In this document: in pieces, positions 37,767 through 48,117 of the stretch | How positions within the stretch are numbered: position 1 is the stretch's first letter | How the letters are laid out: every line of letters starts with the position of its first letter | Assembly (NCBI GenBank): GCA_048500255.1 | Contig: JASNYH010000002.1 | Location: forward strand, 1 to 64,000 | DNA: 64,000 bases | Reading direction: 5' to 3' | Origin: JAMHWF01 sp048500255 | GTDB taxonomy: Bacteria; Pseudomonadota; Gammaproteobacteria; Burkholderiales; Burkholderiaceae_C | Program-made: the position numbers and the translations under genes | The notes under the pieces: generated by a model | What the model saw: the letters and a program-made list of their open reading frames with translations, nothing else | Told to the model about the DNA's origin: nothing | The model's database searches: none

Positions 37767-38884
37767 CGGCAGCGGCGAAGCACAAGGAGCGCATCGTCGT
37801 CGGCCTGAGCGGCGGCGTCGACTCGGCCGTCAGCGCCTGGCTGCTCAAGCGCGCCGGGCACGACGTCGTCGGCATCTTCATGAAGAACTGGGAAGAGGAC
37901 GACGACGACGAGTACTGCTCGTCGCGCCAGGACTTCGTCGACGCCGCGGCCGTCGCCGACGTGATCGGCATCGAGATCGAGCACGTCAACTTCGCCGCCG
38001 AGTACCGCGACCGGGTCTTCGCCGAGTTCCTGCGCGAGTACCGCGCCGGCCGCACGCCCAACCCCGACGTACTGTGCAACGCCGAGATCAAGTTCAAGGC
38101 CTTTCTCGACCATGCCGTGCGGCTCGGTGCCGAGCGCATCGCGACCGGGCACTACGCTCGCGTGCGCAGCGACGCCGCCGGCGCCTGGCAACTGCTCAAA
38201 GGGCTCGACGGCAGCAAGGACCAGAGCTACTTCCTGCACCGGCTGAACCAGACGCAGCTCGCGCGCACGCTGTTCCCGGTCGGCGAGCTGAAAAAGAGCG
38301 AAGTGCGCCGCATCGCCCAGGAGATCGGCCTGCCCAATGCGAAGAAAAAGGACTCGACGGGCATCTGCTTCATCGGCGAACGGCCGTTCCGAGAGTTCCT
38401 GCAACGCTGGCTCGCCAACGAGCCGGGGCCGATCGTCGACGATCGCGGCCGGCGCGTCGGCGAGCACGTGGGCCTGAGCTTCTACACGATCGGCCAGCGC
38501 AAGGGCATCGGCCTGGGCGGCGTGAAGGAGCGCGCGCGTCCCGGCGGCGCGCACGCGCCGTGGTTCGTCGCGCGCAAGGACCTCGCGCGCAACACGCTCG
38601 TCGTCGTGCAGGGCCACGACCATCCATGGCTGCAGTCGCGCGCCCTCGTCGCCGACGACGCGAGCTGGATCGCCGGCGCGGCGCCGGCCGACGGCGCGTT
38701 CGCCGCCAAGACGCGCTACCGCCAGGCCGACGCGGCCTGCCGCCTGCACGCCGGCGCGTCGCCCGCCACGTTCCGCGTGGACTTCGGCGCGCCGCAGTGG
38801 GCCGTCACGCCGGGCCAGTCGGCCGTGCTCTACGACGGCGAGGTGTGCCTGGGCGGCGGCGTGATCGCGGCCGCGCAGGCCTGA
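37763..38884 (+). CDS. mnmA: tRNA-specific 2-thiouridylase MnmA
   Basis: A 373-residue enzyme that thiolates U34 of tRNA-Lys, -Glu and -Gln. The PP-loop SGGVDS is at 16-21. The catalytic Cys105 is in DVLCNAEIKF and its partner Cys202 in STGICFIG. The KDQSYFL motif and the C-terminal beta-barrel (YTIGQRKGIGLGG) are present. It is translationally coupled to nudJ. A hairpin and short dispersed repeat follow the stop. Confidence 0.97.
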   Translation: MTAAAKHKERIVVGLSGGVDSAVSAWLLKRAGHDVVGIFMKNWEEDDDDEYCSSRQDFVDAAAVADVIGIEIEHVNFAAEYRDRVFAEFLREYRAGRTPNPDVLCNAEIKFKAFLDHAVRLGAERIATGHYARVRSDAAGAWQLLKGLDGSKDQSYFLHRLNQTQLARTLFPVGELKKSEVRRIAQEIGLPNAKKKDSTGICFIGERPFREFLQRWLANEPGPIVDDRGRRVGEHVGLSFYTIGQRKGIGLGGVKERARPGGAHAPWFVARKDLARNTLVVVQGHDHPWLQSRALVADDASWIAGAAPADGAFAAKTRYRQADAACRLHAGASPATFRVDFGAPQWAVTPGQSAVLYDGEVCLGGGVIAAAQA

Positions 38885-38904
38885 ACGGGCCACCCCGAGC
38901 CGGC

Positions 38905-38934
38905 GCTCGCCGGCGTGATCCGTCCACCGGACGG
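38905..38934. repeat. Copy 1 of a 25-base dispersed repeat with hairpins, after mnmA
   Basis: Bases 38905-38929 recur at 53861-53885 with one mismatch in 25. Two hairpins overlap this copy: GCCGGCG-CT-CGCCGGC (38899-38914) and CCGTCC-ACC-GGACGG (38920-38934). Being just downstream of mnmA it could serve as a terminator or a REP-like element. No T tract follows. Confidence 0.55.
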
Positions 38935-38998
38935 CTCGCGTCCGTGCTCGACCCCTCGGAGGATCGTCCGGCGCAGCCGTCGGACCCGGGGCCGTCGC

Positions 38999-39631
38999 TC
39001 AGCGCGGCGACCCGAGCACCAGCGTGTAGTACCTGCGGTAGGCGCTCGCGTCGTTGCGCGCGCAGGCCATGCCGGCGTCGCGCAACGTCGCCGTCATGAT
39101 GTTGCGGCAGTGACCGGGGCTGGCCATCCAGCCGTCGACGACGGCGGCGGCGTCGGGCTGGCCGGCGGCGATGTTCTCGGCGATCGACGACCACGCATAG
39201 CCTGCCGCCGTCGCGCGGCTGCCGAGCGTGCCGCCCTCGGGGCTGGTGTGCGAAAAATAGTTGCGCGTCGCCATGTCGCTGCTGTGCTGCCATGCCGCCT
39301 GCGCGAGCGTCGCCGACCACGCGAGCGCCGGTGCGGGACCGAACGCGCCCTGGCTGCCGCAGCTCGCGCCTGCGGCGCGCCGCTCGTTGAGCAGGCGCAG
39401 CGCGGTCGCCTGGAACGCGGCGTCGCCGCAGCCGGTGTCGGCGCTCGTGGGCGGCGCGGGCGACGGCGGGGGCGGCGCCGTGCCGCCGCCGTCGTCGTCG
39501 GCGCCGCCCGGAACGGCCGCCGCGTCGGCGCCTGCGGCGCCATCGCCGCCGCCTCCACCGCAGGCGACGAGTAGGGCAGCGAGCGCGACGGCCGGCACGG
39601 CGCGCAAGGTGAAGCGAAGCGTTGAACTCAT
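38999..39631 (-). CDS. CAP/SCP-domain lipoprotein
   Basis: A 210-residue lipoprotein. The signal peptide ends in a lipobox, ALLVAC, with Cys24 followed by a Gly-rich tether (GGGGGDG) and a Pro-rich linker to ~65. The CAP domain follows: LRLLNERRAAGAS, LAWSATLAQAAWQHSSDMATRNYFSHTSPEGGTLGSR, SIAENIAAGQPDAAAVVDGWMASPGHCRNIM and the end YYTLVLG. CAP proteins are often secreted proteases or lipid-binding proteins; no specific role is evident. It lies 67 bases after the sugar dehydrogenase gene, same strand. Confidence 0.92.
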   Translation of the reverse strand: MSSTLRFTLRAVPAVALAALLVACGGGGGDGAAGADAAAVPGGADDDGGGTAPPPPSPAPPTSADTGCGDAAFQATALRLLNERRAAGASCGSQGAFGPAPALAWSATLAQAAWQHSSDMATRNYFSHTSPEGGTLGSRATAAGYAWSSIAENIAAGQPDAAAVVDGWMASPGHCRNIMTATLRDAGMACARNDASAYRRYYTLVLGSPR

Positions 39632-39698
39632 GCCGACAGCCTGCCGCAGGCCGCGACCGACCCGGTGACGAAGTGCAACGGCGCGCGCCGCGCCCCCT

Positions 39699-41126
39699 TC
39701 AGGGTACGGCGGCGATGCGCGTCACGCTGCTGCGCCCGAGCACGTAGAGCGCGCCATCGAGGCCGACGCGCAGGTCGACCGGCATGTCGGCGACTTGCGC
39801 GAAGGCATGGACGCCAGCGTCGTTGGCAAGGTCCATGCGCGCGACGAAGCGGCCGATGAAGTCGGCGAAGTAGTAGTTGCCGCGGTACGCCGCCGGGAAC
39901 GCGCCCGCCGACGGATAGAACGCGCCGCCGGCGATGGACGCGCCGGTGAAGAAGCCGCCCGGCCCGCTGCCCGGAGGCACCGCCGCGTCGTGGCCATAGG
40001 CGAACAGCGGCGCCGTCACGCCGGCGCCGACGTTGTCGGGCCCTTCCGATTCCGGCCAGCCGTAGTTGGCGCCGGCCGTGCCGACGTCGATCTCTTCCCA
40101 CCGCTCGGCGCCGACGTCGTTGACGTGGATGCGCCCCGTCCCCGGCTGCACGGCGAAGGTGAACGGATTGCGCAGCCCGGTGGCCCAGACGGCCGGGTCG
40201 GCGCCGGCGACGCCGACATAGGGGTTGTCGGCCGGGATCGTGCCGTCGGCGTTCAGGCGCAGCAGCTTGCCGAACGGGCTGCCGAGATCCTGCGCGCGCA
40301 CGCCGTCGGCGTTGTCGCCGACCCCGGCATAGAGCTTGCCGTCCGCGCCGAAGTGCAGCGCGCCGCCGTTGTGGTTGGTCGCCGTCGACAGCGCCGGCAG
40401 CTCGAGCACCGTGACTTCGCTGCCGGCCGACATCCGGTCGTTGTCGGCCGTCACGCGCACGATGCGGTTGTGCACGCCGCCCACCGGCGCGGCGACGAGC
40501 GTCGTGTAGTGCAGGTAGACGTGCCGGTTGACGGCGAAGTTCGGGTCGACGGCGATGCCGATCAGCCCGCGCTCGCCGCTCGCGTCGACGTCGGCGAGCT
40601 CCAGGAACGGCGTCAGCAGCAGCTGCCCGTCCTTGAGCACGCGCACCGTGCCGCCCTGTTCGGCGATCAGCCACCGGCCGTCGGGCGTCTGCACGAAGGC
40701 GGTCGCGCGGTCCAGCGCGGTGACGAACGACGGATCCATCGCGAAGCCCGCCGGCAGCGTGCGGCTGCCGCCGAAGCGCACCGTCGCTGCCGACCACGCG
40801 CCGGCGCGACCCTGCGCATCGACGGCGCGAGCGCGCACGACGTGTTGGCCCGATGCGAAGGCGGTCGTGTCGAGGCTGACTTCGTAGGGTGCGGTCGGGT
40901 CGCTGCCGGCGGCGATGCCGTCGACCTCGAACTCGACGCTCGCCACCGCCGCGCCCGCGGCCGTCGCGGCGAGCGTGATCGTGCCCGCCAGTCCGTCAGC
41001 GAGCGCGGCCGGCGCCGTCAGCGTGGCCGTCGGCGGCGCGCCGTTGCCGCCGCCGCTGCCGCCGCCGCCGCATCCGGCCGCGGCGAGCAGCGCCGCCGTG
41101 ACGCCCGCGAACAGGTGGTGTTTCAT
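39699..41126 (-). CDS. PQQ-dependent sugar dehydrogenase-type lipoprotein with Ig-like domain
   Basis: A 475-residue lipoprotein: lipobox LLAAAGC, a Gly-rich tether (GGGGSGGG), an Ig-like domain (~30-120, PPTATLTAPAALADGLAGTITL), then a soluble-aldose-dehydrogenase six-bladed propeller (ERGLIGIAVDPNF, NHNGGALHFGADGKLYAGVGDN, WATGLRNPFTFAVQPGTGRIHVNDVGAERWEEID, ANYGWPESEG). The His and Arg residues used for PQQ and sugar appear kept, but PQQ dependence must be inferred. GGGAG lies five bases before ATG 41126. It would oxidise sugars in the periplasm or on the outer membrane and pass electrons to quinone or cytochromes. Confidence 0.92.
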   Translation of the reverse strand: MKHHLFAGVTAALLAAAGCGGGGSGGGNGAPPTATLTAPAALADGLAGTITLAATAAGAAVASVEFEVDGIAAGSDPTAPYEVSLDTTAFASGQHVVRARAVDAQGRAGAWSAATVRFGGSRTLPAGFAMDPSFVTALDRATAFVQTPDGRWLIAEQGGTVRVLKDGQLLLTPFLELADVDASGERGLIGIAVDPNFAVNRHVYLHYTTLVAAPVGGVHNRIVRVTADNDRMSAGSEVTVLELPALSTATNHNGGALHFGADGKLYAGVGDNADGVRAQDLGSPFGKLLRLNADGTIPADNPYVGVAGADPAVWATGLRNPFTFAVQPGTGRIHVNDVGAERWEEIDVGTAGANYGWPESEGPDNVGAGVTAPLFAYGHDAAVPPGSGPGGFFTGASIAGGAFYPSAGAFPAAYRGNYYFADFIGRFVARMDLANDAGVHAFAQVADMPVDLRVGLDGALYVLGRSSVTRIAAVP

Positions 41127-41198
41127 CGACGCTCCCCTTCTGTCCGCGGCCACTGTATGCCAGCGGCGGCCACCGTGCGGGCGGCGGGGTCGCGCCGC

Positions 41199-42262
<1,064 letters not shown>

Positions 42263-42266
<4 letters not shown>

Positions 42267-43192
42267 GCGTCTTCTCCAGCTGCCGCGGCGCGCAGTTGCA
42301 GCCGCACGCGCCGCTCGACCAGGTACTTCAGCACCAGCGTCACCAGCGCGAGGCCGGCGAGCAGCGACGCCACCGCGAAAGCGGCGGCGAACTGGTACTC
42401 GTTGTAGAGGATCTCGATGTGCAGCGGCATCGTGTTGGTCTGGCCGCGGATGTGGCCCGACACCACGCTGACGGCACCGAACTCGCCCATCGCGCGTGCG
42501 TTGCACAGGATCACGCCGTAGAGCAGCGCCCACTTGACGTTGGGCAGCGTGACGCGCCGAAAGATTTGCCAGCCCGACGCGCCGAGCACGCGCGCGGCCT
42601 CCTCCTGCTCGGTGCCCTGCGCCTGCATCAGCGGGATCAGTTCGCGCGCAATGAACGGGAACGTGATGAACACGGTCGCCAGCACGATGCCCGGCACCGC
42701 GAAGATGATCTTGACGTCGTGGTCGCGCAGCGTCTCGCCGAACCAGCCCTGCAGGCCGAACACGAGCACGTAGATCAGGCCGGCGATCACGGGCGACACC
42801 GAGAACGGCAGGTCGATCAGCGTGAGCAGCAGGTTCTTGCCGCGAAAGTCGAACTTCGCGATCACCCAGGCGGCGGCCAGGCCGAACACCAGGTTGAGCG
42901 GTACCGAGATCGCCGCCGCGACGAGCGTGAGGCGGATCGCCGACAGCGCGTCGGGCTCCGCGATCGCCGCCGCGTAGACCTGCCAGCCCTTGCGGAGCGC
43001 CTCCCAGAACACCGCCGCCAGCGGTACGAAGAGGAAGAGGGCAAGAAACGCGAGCGCGGCGCCGATCAGCGCGCGACGCACCCAGGCCGGCTCGGCGGTG
43101 GCGGGGCGCGCCGCGGCCGGCGCAACGATGGCGGCGGGCACGACGACGCGGGCGTCGGTGACGAGCGCTGCGGTCGACATCGGCCGCGCCAT
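42263..43192 (-). CDS. cysW: Sulfate ABC transporter permease CysW
   Basis: A 309-residue permease with six core helices. An N-terminal Ala/Val-rich extension (~1-35) precedes the first helix. The EAA-type loop EEAARVLGASGWQIFRRVTLPN contacts the ATPase, and GEFGAVSVVSGHIRGQTNTMPLHIE is typical of CysW. The ATG shares one base with the cysT stop and the stop overlaps cysA by four bases. Confidence 0.96.
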
Positions 43193-44025
43193 CAGCGGCC
43201 CTGGCGCTTGCGCGCCCAGGCCTGCAGCAGGTTGATCGCCAGCAGCATCGCGAACGACGCAACGAGCATCACGACGGCGATCGCCGTCGCGCCCGTGATG
43301 TCGTACTGCTCGAGCTTGGTGATGATCAACAGCGGCGTGATCTCGCTGACCATCGGCAGGTTGCCGGCGATGAAGATGACGCTGCCGTACTCGCCGAGGG
43401 CGCGCGCGAAGGCGAGCGCGAAGCCCGTCAGCAGCGCCGGCGTGAGGATCGGCAGGATGACGCGACGGAAGGTCTGCGCGCGCGTCGCGCCCAGCGTGGC
43501 GGCCACTTCCTCGAGCTCGCGCTGCAGGTCCTCGAGCACCGGCTGCAGCGTGCGCACGACGAACGGCAGGCCGATGAAGGTGAGCGCGACGAAGACGCCC
43601 AGCGGCGTGAAGCTGACCTTGAACGGCAGCCACTGGCCGATCCATCCGTTGGCCGAATAGAGCGCCGTCAGCGCGATGCCGGCGACGGCGGTCGGCAGCG
43701 CGAACGGCAGGTCGACGAGGGCGTCGACCAGGCGCTTGGCCGGGAAGTCGTAGCGCACCAGCACCCAGGCGACGACGAGGCCGAACACGGCATTGAGCAG
43801 CGCCGCAGCGAACGACGCGCCGAAGGTCAGCCGGTACGAGGCCAGCACGCGCGGCGCGGCGACGGCGTCCCAGAACGCCGGCCACGTCATCGTGAACGTC
43901 TTCAGGAACGCCGCGGAGAGCGGGATCAGCACGATGAAGCCGACGTACAGCAGCGTGAAGCCGAGCGCCAGGTCGAAGCCCGGCAGCACGCTGTGCCGCT
44001 TGAGCAGGCTGCGCGACAGGAACAT
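43192..44025 (-). CDS. cysT: Sulfate ABC transporter permease CysT (CysU)
   Basis: A 277-residue permease of six helices. MFLSRSLLKRHSVLPGFDLALGFTLLYV opens it; LEEVAATLGATRAQTFRRVILPIL is the ATPase-contact loop, and RALGEYGSVIFIAGNLPMVSEI is the family motif that pairs with CysW. It lies 36 bases after sbp and is joined to cysW by one shared base. Confidence 0.96.
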   Translation of the reverse strand: MFLSRSLLKRHSVLPGFDLALGFTLLYVGFIVLIPLSAAFLKTFTMTWPAFWDAVAAPRVLASYRLTFGASFAAALLNAVFGLVVAWVLVRYDFPAKRLVDALVDLPFALPTAVAGIALTALYSANGWIGQWLPFKVSFTPLGVFVALTFIGLPFVVRTLQPVLEDLQRELEEVAATLGATRAQTFRRVILPILTPALLTGFALAFARALGEYGSVIFIAGNLPMVSEITPLLIITKLEQYDITGATAIAVVMLVASFAMLLAINLLQAWARKRQGR

Positions 44026-44061
44026 GGCGAGACGGACGGCGGCCGCGGCAAGTGCGGCGCG

Positions 44062-45084
44062 TCAGCGACGCGACGCGAGGATCTGGTCGTAGATCGCGCC
44101 GTCGTCGAAGTGCTCCTTCTGCGCCTTCGTCCAGCCGCCGAAGATCTCGTCGATCGTGAAGGTGGCGACGTTGGGGAAGTCCTTCGCGTGCTTCGCCAGC
44201 AGCGCCGCCGAGCGCGGGCGCAGCTGGTGCTTGACGGCGATCGCCTGAGCCTCGTCGGACCACAGGTACCCGAGGTAGGCCTCGGCCTGCTTGCGCGTGC
44301 CCTTCTTGTCGACGACCTTGTCGACGACGGCGACCGGGTTCTCGGCCAGGATCGTCGACCTGGGATAGACGACTTCGAAGTGGTCGCCGAACTCGGCCTT
44401 GATCAGGTTGACCTCGCTCTCGAAGGTGGCGAGCGCATCGCCGATGTTGCGCTGCGCGAACGTCGTCGTCGCGGCGCGGCCGCCGCCGTCGAACACGGGC
44501 ACGTTGGCGAAGATCTTCGTCACGAGCTCGCGCGCCTGCGCGGGCGTGCCGCCGGCCTTGATGACGGAGCCCCAGGCCGCGACGTAGGTGTAGCGGCCGT
44601 TGCCCGTGACCTTGGGGTTCGGGATGACGACGCTCGTGCCCGGCTTGCCGAGATCGGCCCAGTCGGCGATCTTCTTCGGGTTGCCCTTGCGCACCAGGAT
44701 CACGGTGACGGAGGTCGTCGGCGCGGCGTTGGAGGGCAGGCGCTTCGCCCAGTCGGCCGGGATCAGCTTGCCGCGCGTGGCGAGCACGTCGACGTCGCTG
44801 GCCTGGTTCATCGTGACGACGTCGGCCTCCAGGCCGTCGAGCACGGCGCGCGCCTGCTTGCTCGAGCCGCCGTGCGACTGGTTGACGGTGAGCGCTTCGC
44901 CCGTCGTCTGCTTCCAGTGGCGGATGAAGGCGGCGTTGTAGTCCTTGTAGAACTCGCGCGCGACGTCGTAGCTGACGTTGAGCAGCGCCGGCGGCGCGGC
45001 ATGGCCGAACGACGGCGCGGCGGCGACGGTCGTAGCGAGCGCGAGCACGACGAGCCCGCGGCGCCCGATAGACGAGAACTTCAT
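44062..45084 (-). CDS. sbp: Periplasmic sulfate-binding protein
   Basis: A 340-residue exported protein with a signal peptide (~1-29, SFGHAAP). The mature start LLNVSYDVAREFYKDYNAAFI and motifs QSHGGSSKQARAVLDGLEADVVTMNQASDVD and NPKVTGNGRYTYVAAWG, including the sulfate-contacting Ser and Gly residues, mark Sbp. It leads the operon sbp-cysT-cysW-cysA, which CysB-type regulators usually switch on under sulfur limitation. No good ribosome site precedes the ATG. The AT-rich stretch at about 45140-45165 may hold the control region but I cannot identify a CysB site. Confidence 0.96.
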   Translation of the reverse strand: MKFSSIGRRGLVVLALATTVAAAPSFGHAAPPALLNVSYDVAREFYKDYNAAFIRHWKQTTGEALTVNQSHGGSSKQARAVLDGLEADVVTMNQASDVDVLATRGKLIPADWAKRLPSNAAPTTSVTVILVRKGNPKKIADWADLGKPGTSVVIPNPKVTGNGRYTYVAAWGSVIKAGGTPAQARELVTKIFANVPVFDGGGRAATTTFAQRNIGDALATFESEVNLIKAEFGDHFEVVYPRSTILAENPVAVVDKVVDKKGTRKQAEAYLGYLWSDEAQAIAVKHQLRPRSAALLAKHAKDFPNVATFTIDEIFGGWTKAQKEHFDDGAIYDQILASRR

Positions 45085-45175
45085 GGCGACAGGGAGACGA
45101 GATATTGCGATCGCCGCATGTTAGGGACGCCCCCGTCCCGACGGAACGAAAACTTTCGACTTTGCTTATGCCGCT

Positions 45176-45301
45176 CGGGAAGTCGAGCGCCGCGCCCTGC
45201 GTGCGCTCGATGTCGCCGACCCATTTCTCGTGCTGGTCGAGCGGGTCGACCGACAGCGCGATCGCCTTGACGTTGCGGCGGTCGAACCCGGCCGCGGCGG
45301 C
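45176..45301 (-). pseudogene. Internal fragment of a 1-Cys peroxiredoxin gene
   Basis: On the minus strand about 40 codons read GFDRRNVKAIALSVDPLDQ and then HEKWVGDIERTQGAALDFP. This matches the middle of 1-Cys (Prx6/AhpC-TSA) peroxiredoxins, just after the peroxidatic Cys motif. Both flanks are missing: upstream homology stops where the GGDEF/EAL gene ends (45306), and beyond LDFP the frame turns unrelated. There is no start codon and no catalytic Cys, so it is a relic. It fills the gap between sbp and the GGDEF/EAL gene. Confidence 0.75.
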
Positions 45302-45305
45302 GCTG

Positions 45306-47597
45306 CTATGCGCAGGGTTGCACGTCGCCGTGGGCGCCCGGCGCGGCGGCAACGGCGACGATCGGCAGCGTCGCGATGTGCTCGGCCGGCAGCGGCCGCG
45401 CATAAAGAAAGCCCTGCAGTTCCTGGCAGCCCATCGCGCGCAGCATCGCGGCTTGAGCCTCGGTCTCGACGCCTTCGGCGACCAGGCTCATGTCTAGCGA
45501 CGTGGCGAGCGCGACGATGGCACGCGTGACGGCCTCGGCCGACGGTTCGCGGCCCAGGTCGCGCACGAAGGCGCGGTCGATCTTGATGACGTCGATCGGC
45601 ATGTAGCGCAGGTAGGACATCGATGAATAGCCCGTGCCGAAGTCGTCGAGTGCGATGCGCACGCCCGTCTCGGCGAGCCGGCGCAGCACGCCGGTGGCCG
45701 CCTCGGGGTCGCCGACCATCAGGCTTTCCGTGACTTCGATCTCGAGGTCGGCCGGCGCAAGGCCGTGCGCGCGCAACGCGGCCTCGATGTCGCCCGCCAG
45801 CCCTGCCGAGCGAAGCTGGCCCACCGACACGTTGACGGCGACGTGCGCGAGCTCCACGCCCCGGCGCCGCCACTCGGCGAACTGGCGGCAGGCCTCGCGC
45901 AGCACCCAGCGCCCGACATCGACGATCAGGCCGGTCTCCTCGGCCACGTCGACGAACGCCGCCGGCGACAGCAGTCCGCGCGTCGGATGGTTCCAGCGCA
46001 CCAGCGCCTCGACGCTGCGCGCGCGCCCGCTCGCCGCGTCGACGCGCGGCTGGTAGTGCAGCACCAGCTCGTCGCGCAGCACGGCCAGCCGCAGGTCGCG
46101 CAGCACCTGCGCATAGCGCATCGCGGCGTCGTCGAGCGCGGCCTCGAAGCGCGCGGCGCGTCCGCGCCCGCGCTGCTTGGCGGCATACATCGCCATGTCG
46201 GCATGGCGCAGCAGCTCGTCGACGCCCTGACCGTCGTCGGGGAAGACGGCGACGCCGACGCTGGCGCCGAGCGCCACGTCCTGGCCGCGCAGCGCAAAGC
46301 TCTCGCCGAGCCGACGGCACACCTCGGCGCTCGCGGCATCGAGCCGCTCTGCATCGGCCGCCGGCAGCAGCGCGACGAACTCGTCGCCGCCGGGGCGCGC
46401 CAGCGCGGCGCCGTCGGGCAGGGCGGCAGCCAAGCGTGCGGCAGCGATGCGCAGCAGCTCGTCGCCGGCGGCATGGCCCATCGAGTCGTTGACCGTCTTG
46501 AAGCGGTCGAGGTCGATGAACAGCAGCGCGAACGGCGGGCCTGCGTCCCGCGCCGTTGCGATCGCGCGCTCGATCGCCTCGTGCAGGCCGGCACGGTTGA
46601 GCAGATCCGTCAGGCTGTCGTGCGAGGCGCGGCGCTCGAGCTGGCGCGACAGCACGGTCATCTCGCGGACCTGTTCGCCGATGCGCCCCGCCATGTGGTT
46701 GAACGACGCCCCGAGCTCGCCGAACTCGTCGCCCGGCGACACCGCGACTCGCGCGCCATAGTCGCCCGCCGCGAGGCGCCGCGTGCCGACGGTGAGCCGC
46801 CGCAGCGGCACGAGGGTGCGCCGTATCAGCGCCAGGCTCAGCACGGCGACGAGCAGCAGCGTCGCGATCAGCACCTGCCAGGCGATGCGCGTGACGGGCA
46901 GCGCGCCGACCTCGGCCGTCCGGTCGGCGGCGAGCTCGCTGTCGAACGTCCAGTCGCCGACACCGAACTCGTGGCGCAGGAAGAGGCTCCAGCTCGCGCG
47001 CAACGCCCGCGCGCCGCCGGCCGGCGGCTCACCGGCGCAATGGATCGGTTGGCCGCCGGTCGTGCGTACACAGACCCGGTCCGCATCCGCGGAGGCGTAG
47101 AAGTCGCGCCACAGCGTGGCGGGCTCGAGCTCGCCCAGCATCGTGACGCCGCGCCGGTCGTCACGCACCGACACGACGACATGCACGCCGTCGACATCGG
47201 GCACGACGTGCAGCCGCGCCGCCGGCGCCGCGTCGCGGGCCGCGGTCCACCGTTCGAGCAGCCGCTGTTCGCGGCGGGACGCCGGCGCGCCGCCGTCGAT
47301 CAGCACGGCGCGCAGCAGGCCACCCTCGCCGCGCTGCACGACACCCGCCGACGACGCATCGGAGTCGACCACGGCCTGCAGCAGCGCGCGCGCCGCGAGC
47401 AGCCGGTCCAGCACGCGCAACCCCGACGCCTTGGCGGTCTGAGCCAGCCTCTGCTGCGCCTGCGTTTCGGCATAGGCCGCCCAGCCGCGGTGCGCCAGTG
47501 CACCGAGCAGCACGAGCGGCACGGCGGCGGCCAGCACGAACAGCAGCGCGATGCGCCGCCCGAACCGGCTGTCGAGGAACACGCCCTGCAGCTTCAT
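45306..47597 (-). CDS. Membrane-bound GGDEF-EAL cyclic-di-GMP enzyme with HAMP domain
   Basis: A 763-residue protein. One helix (~14-36), a periplasmic sensor segment (~40-240), a second helix (~243-262) and HAMP (~263-315) lead to a GGDEF domain with GGDEF intact (~402-406) and an EAL domain with EAL at 530-532 and ALDDFGTGYSS. Both active sites look complete, so it may make and break c-di-GMP, the balance being set by the sensor. It lies 16 bases after the pseudopilin gene on the same strand. ATG 47597 has no clear ribosome site. Its 3' end touches the peroxiredoxin relic. Confidence 0.95.
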   Translation of the reverse strand: MKLQGVFLDSRFGRRIALLFVLAAAVPLVLLGALAHRGWAAYAETQAQQRLAQTAKASGLRVLDRLLAARALLQAVVDSDASSAGVVQRGEGGLLRAVLIDGGAPASRREQRLLERWTAARDAAPAARLHVVPDVDGVHVVVSVRDDRRGVTMLGELEPATLWRDFYASADADRVCVRTTGGQPIHCAGEPPAGGARALRASWSLFLRHEFGVGDWTFDSELAADRTAEVGALPVTRIAWQVLIATLLLVAVLSLALIRRTLVPLRRLTVGTRRLAAGDYGARVAVSPGDEFGELGASFNHMAGRIGEQVREMTVLSRQLERRASHDSLTDLLNRAGLHEAIERAIATARDAGPPFALLFIDLDRFKTVNDSMGHAAGDELLRIAAARLAAALPDGAALARPGGDEFVALLPAADAERLDAASAEVCRRLGESFALRGQDVALGASVGVAVFPDDGQGVDELLRHADMAMYAAKQRGRGRAARFEAALDDAAMRYAQVLRDLRLAVLRDELVLHYQPRVDAASGRARSVEALVRWNHPTRGLLSPAAFVDVAEETGLIVDVGRWVLREACRQFAEWRRRGVELAHVAVNVSVGQLRSAGLAGDIEAALRAHGLAPADLEIEVTESLMVGDPEAATGVLRRLAETGVRIALDDFGTGYSSMSYLRYMPIDVIKIDRAFVRDLGREPSAEAVTRAIVALATSLDMSLVAEGVETEAQAAMLRAMGCQELQGFLYARPLPAEHIATLPIVAVAAAPGAHGDVQPCA

Positions 47598-47613
47598 CGG
47601 CAGCGCAGCGGCG

Positions 47614-48117
47614 TCAGTACTCCGACGCAACGCCGATGTAGCGGCCGTCGTTGGCGCGCACGATGTCGTCGCGACTGTGGCTCGCCGTCAGCGGCGGCGA
47701 CGAGCGGCCGTCGGGGCCCAGGCTGTAGAGGTCGAAGTCGCTGTTGATCGGCACCAACGCATGGTCCTTGCGCGCAAGGCCGCGTGCGCCGGGGAGCGCG
47801 AAGTTCAGGTATTGGTACGGCCGGCCCCAGGGATCGGCTTTCGGCGTGCCGCCCGTCGCCGCGCCCAGGGTCGCCGGGTACTCGCCGTGGAAGTCGGCAT
47901 GCGCCTTGACCAGCGCCGACAGGATCGCGATGTCCTGCACTGCGGTGCGCACGCGGATCTTCTCCTGATAGCGGTTGTAGGCCGGATAGGCGATGCTGAC
48001 CAGGATGCCGACGATCAGCAGCGAGATCAGCAGTTCGACGATCGTGAACCCGCCCCGGCGGCGCCGCTGCAGCACCGTCGGCGTCGGCCGGGCCGCAGCG
48101 ACGTCGGGAAAGGTCAT
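47614..48117 (-). CDS. Type II secretion-type pseudopilin (GspG-like)
   Basis: A 167-residue prepilin. A basic leader ending RRRRGG precedes FTIVELLISLLIVGILVSIAYPAY; prepilin peptidase should cut after Gly23, leaving Phe24 with Glu at position 5. The C-terminal part has DPWGRPYQYLNF and FDLYSLGPDGR, matching the calcium-site region of GspG major pseudopilins. It is divergent from the broken exeA. Only GGAG directly abutting the ATG resembles a ribosome site, so the start is uncertain; a GTG at codon 15 is the other choice. Confidence 0.88.
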   Translation of the reverse strand: MTFPDVAAARPTPTVLQRRRRGGFTIVELLISLLIVGILVSIAYPAYNRYQEKIRVRTAVQDIAILSALVKAHADFHGEYPATLGAATGGTPKADPWGRPYQYLNFALPGARGLARKDHALVPINSDFDLYSLGPDGRSSPPLTASHSRDDIVRANDGRYIGVASEY

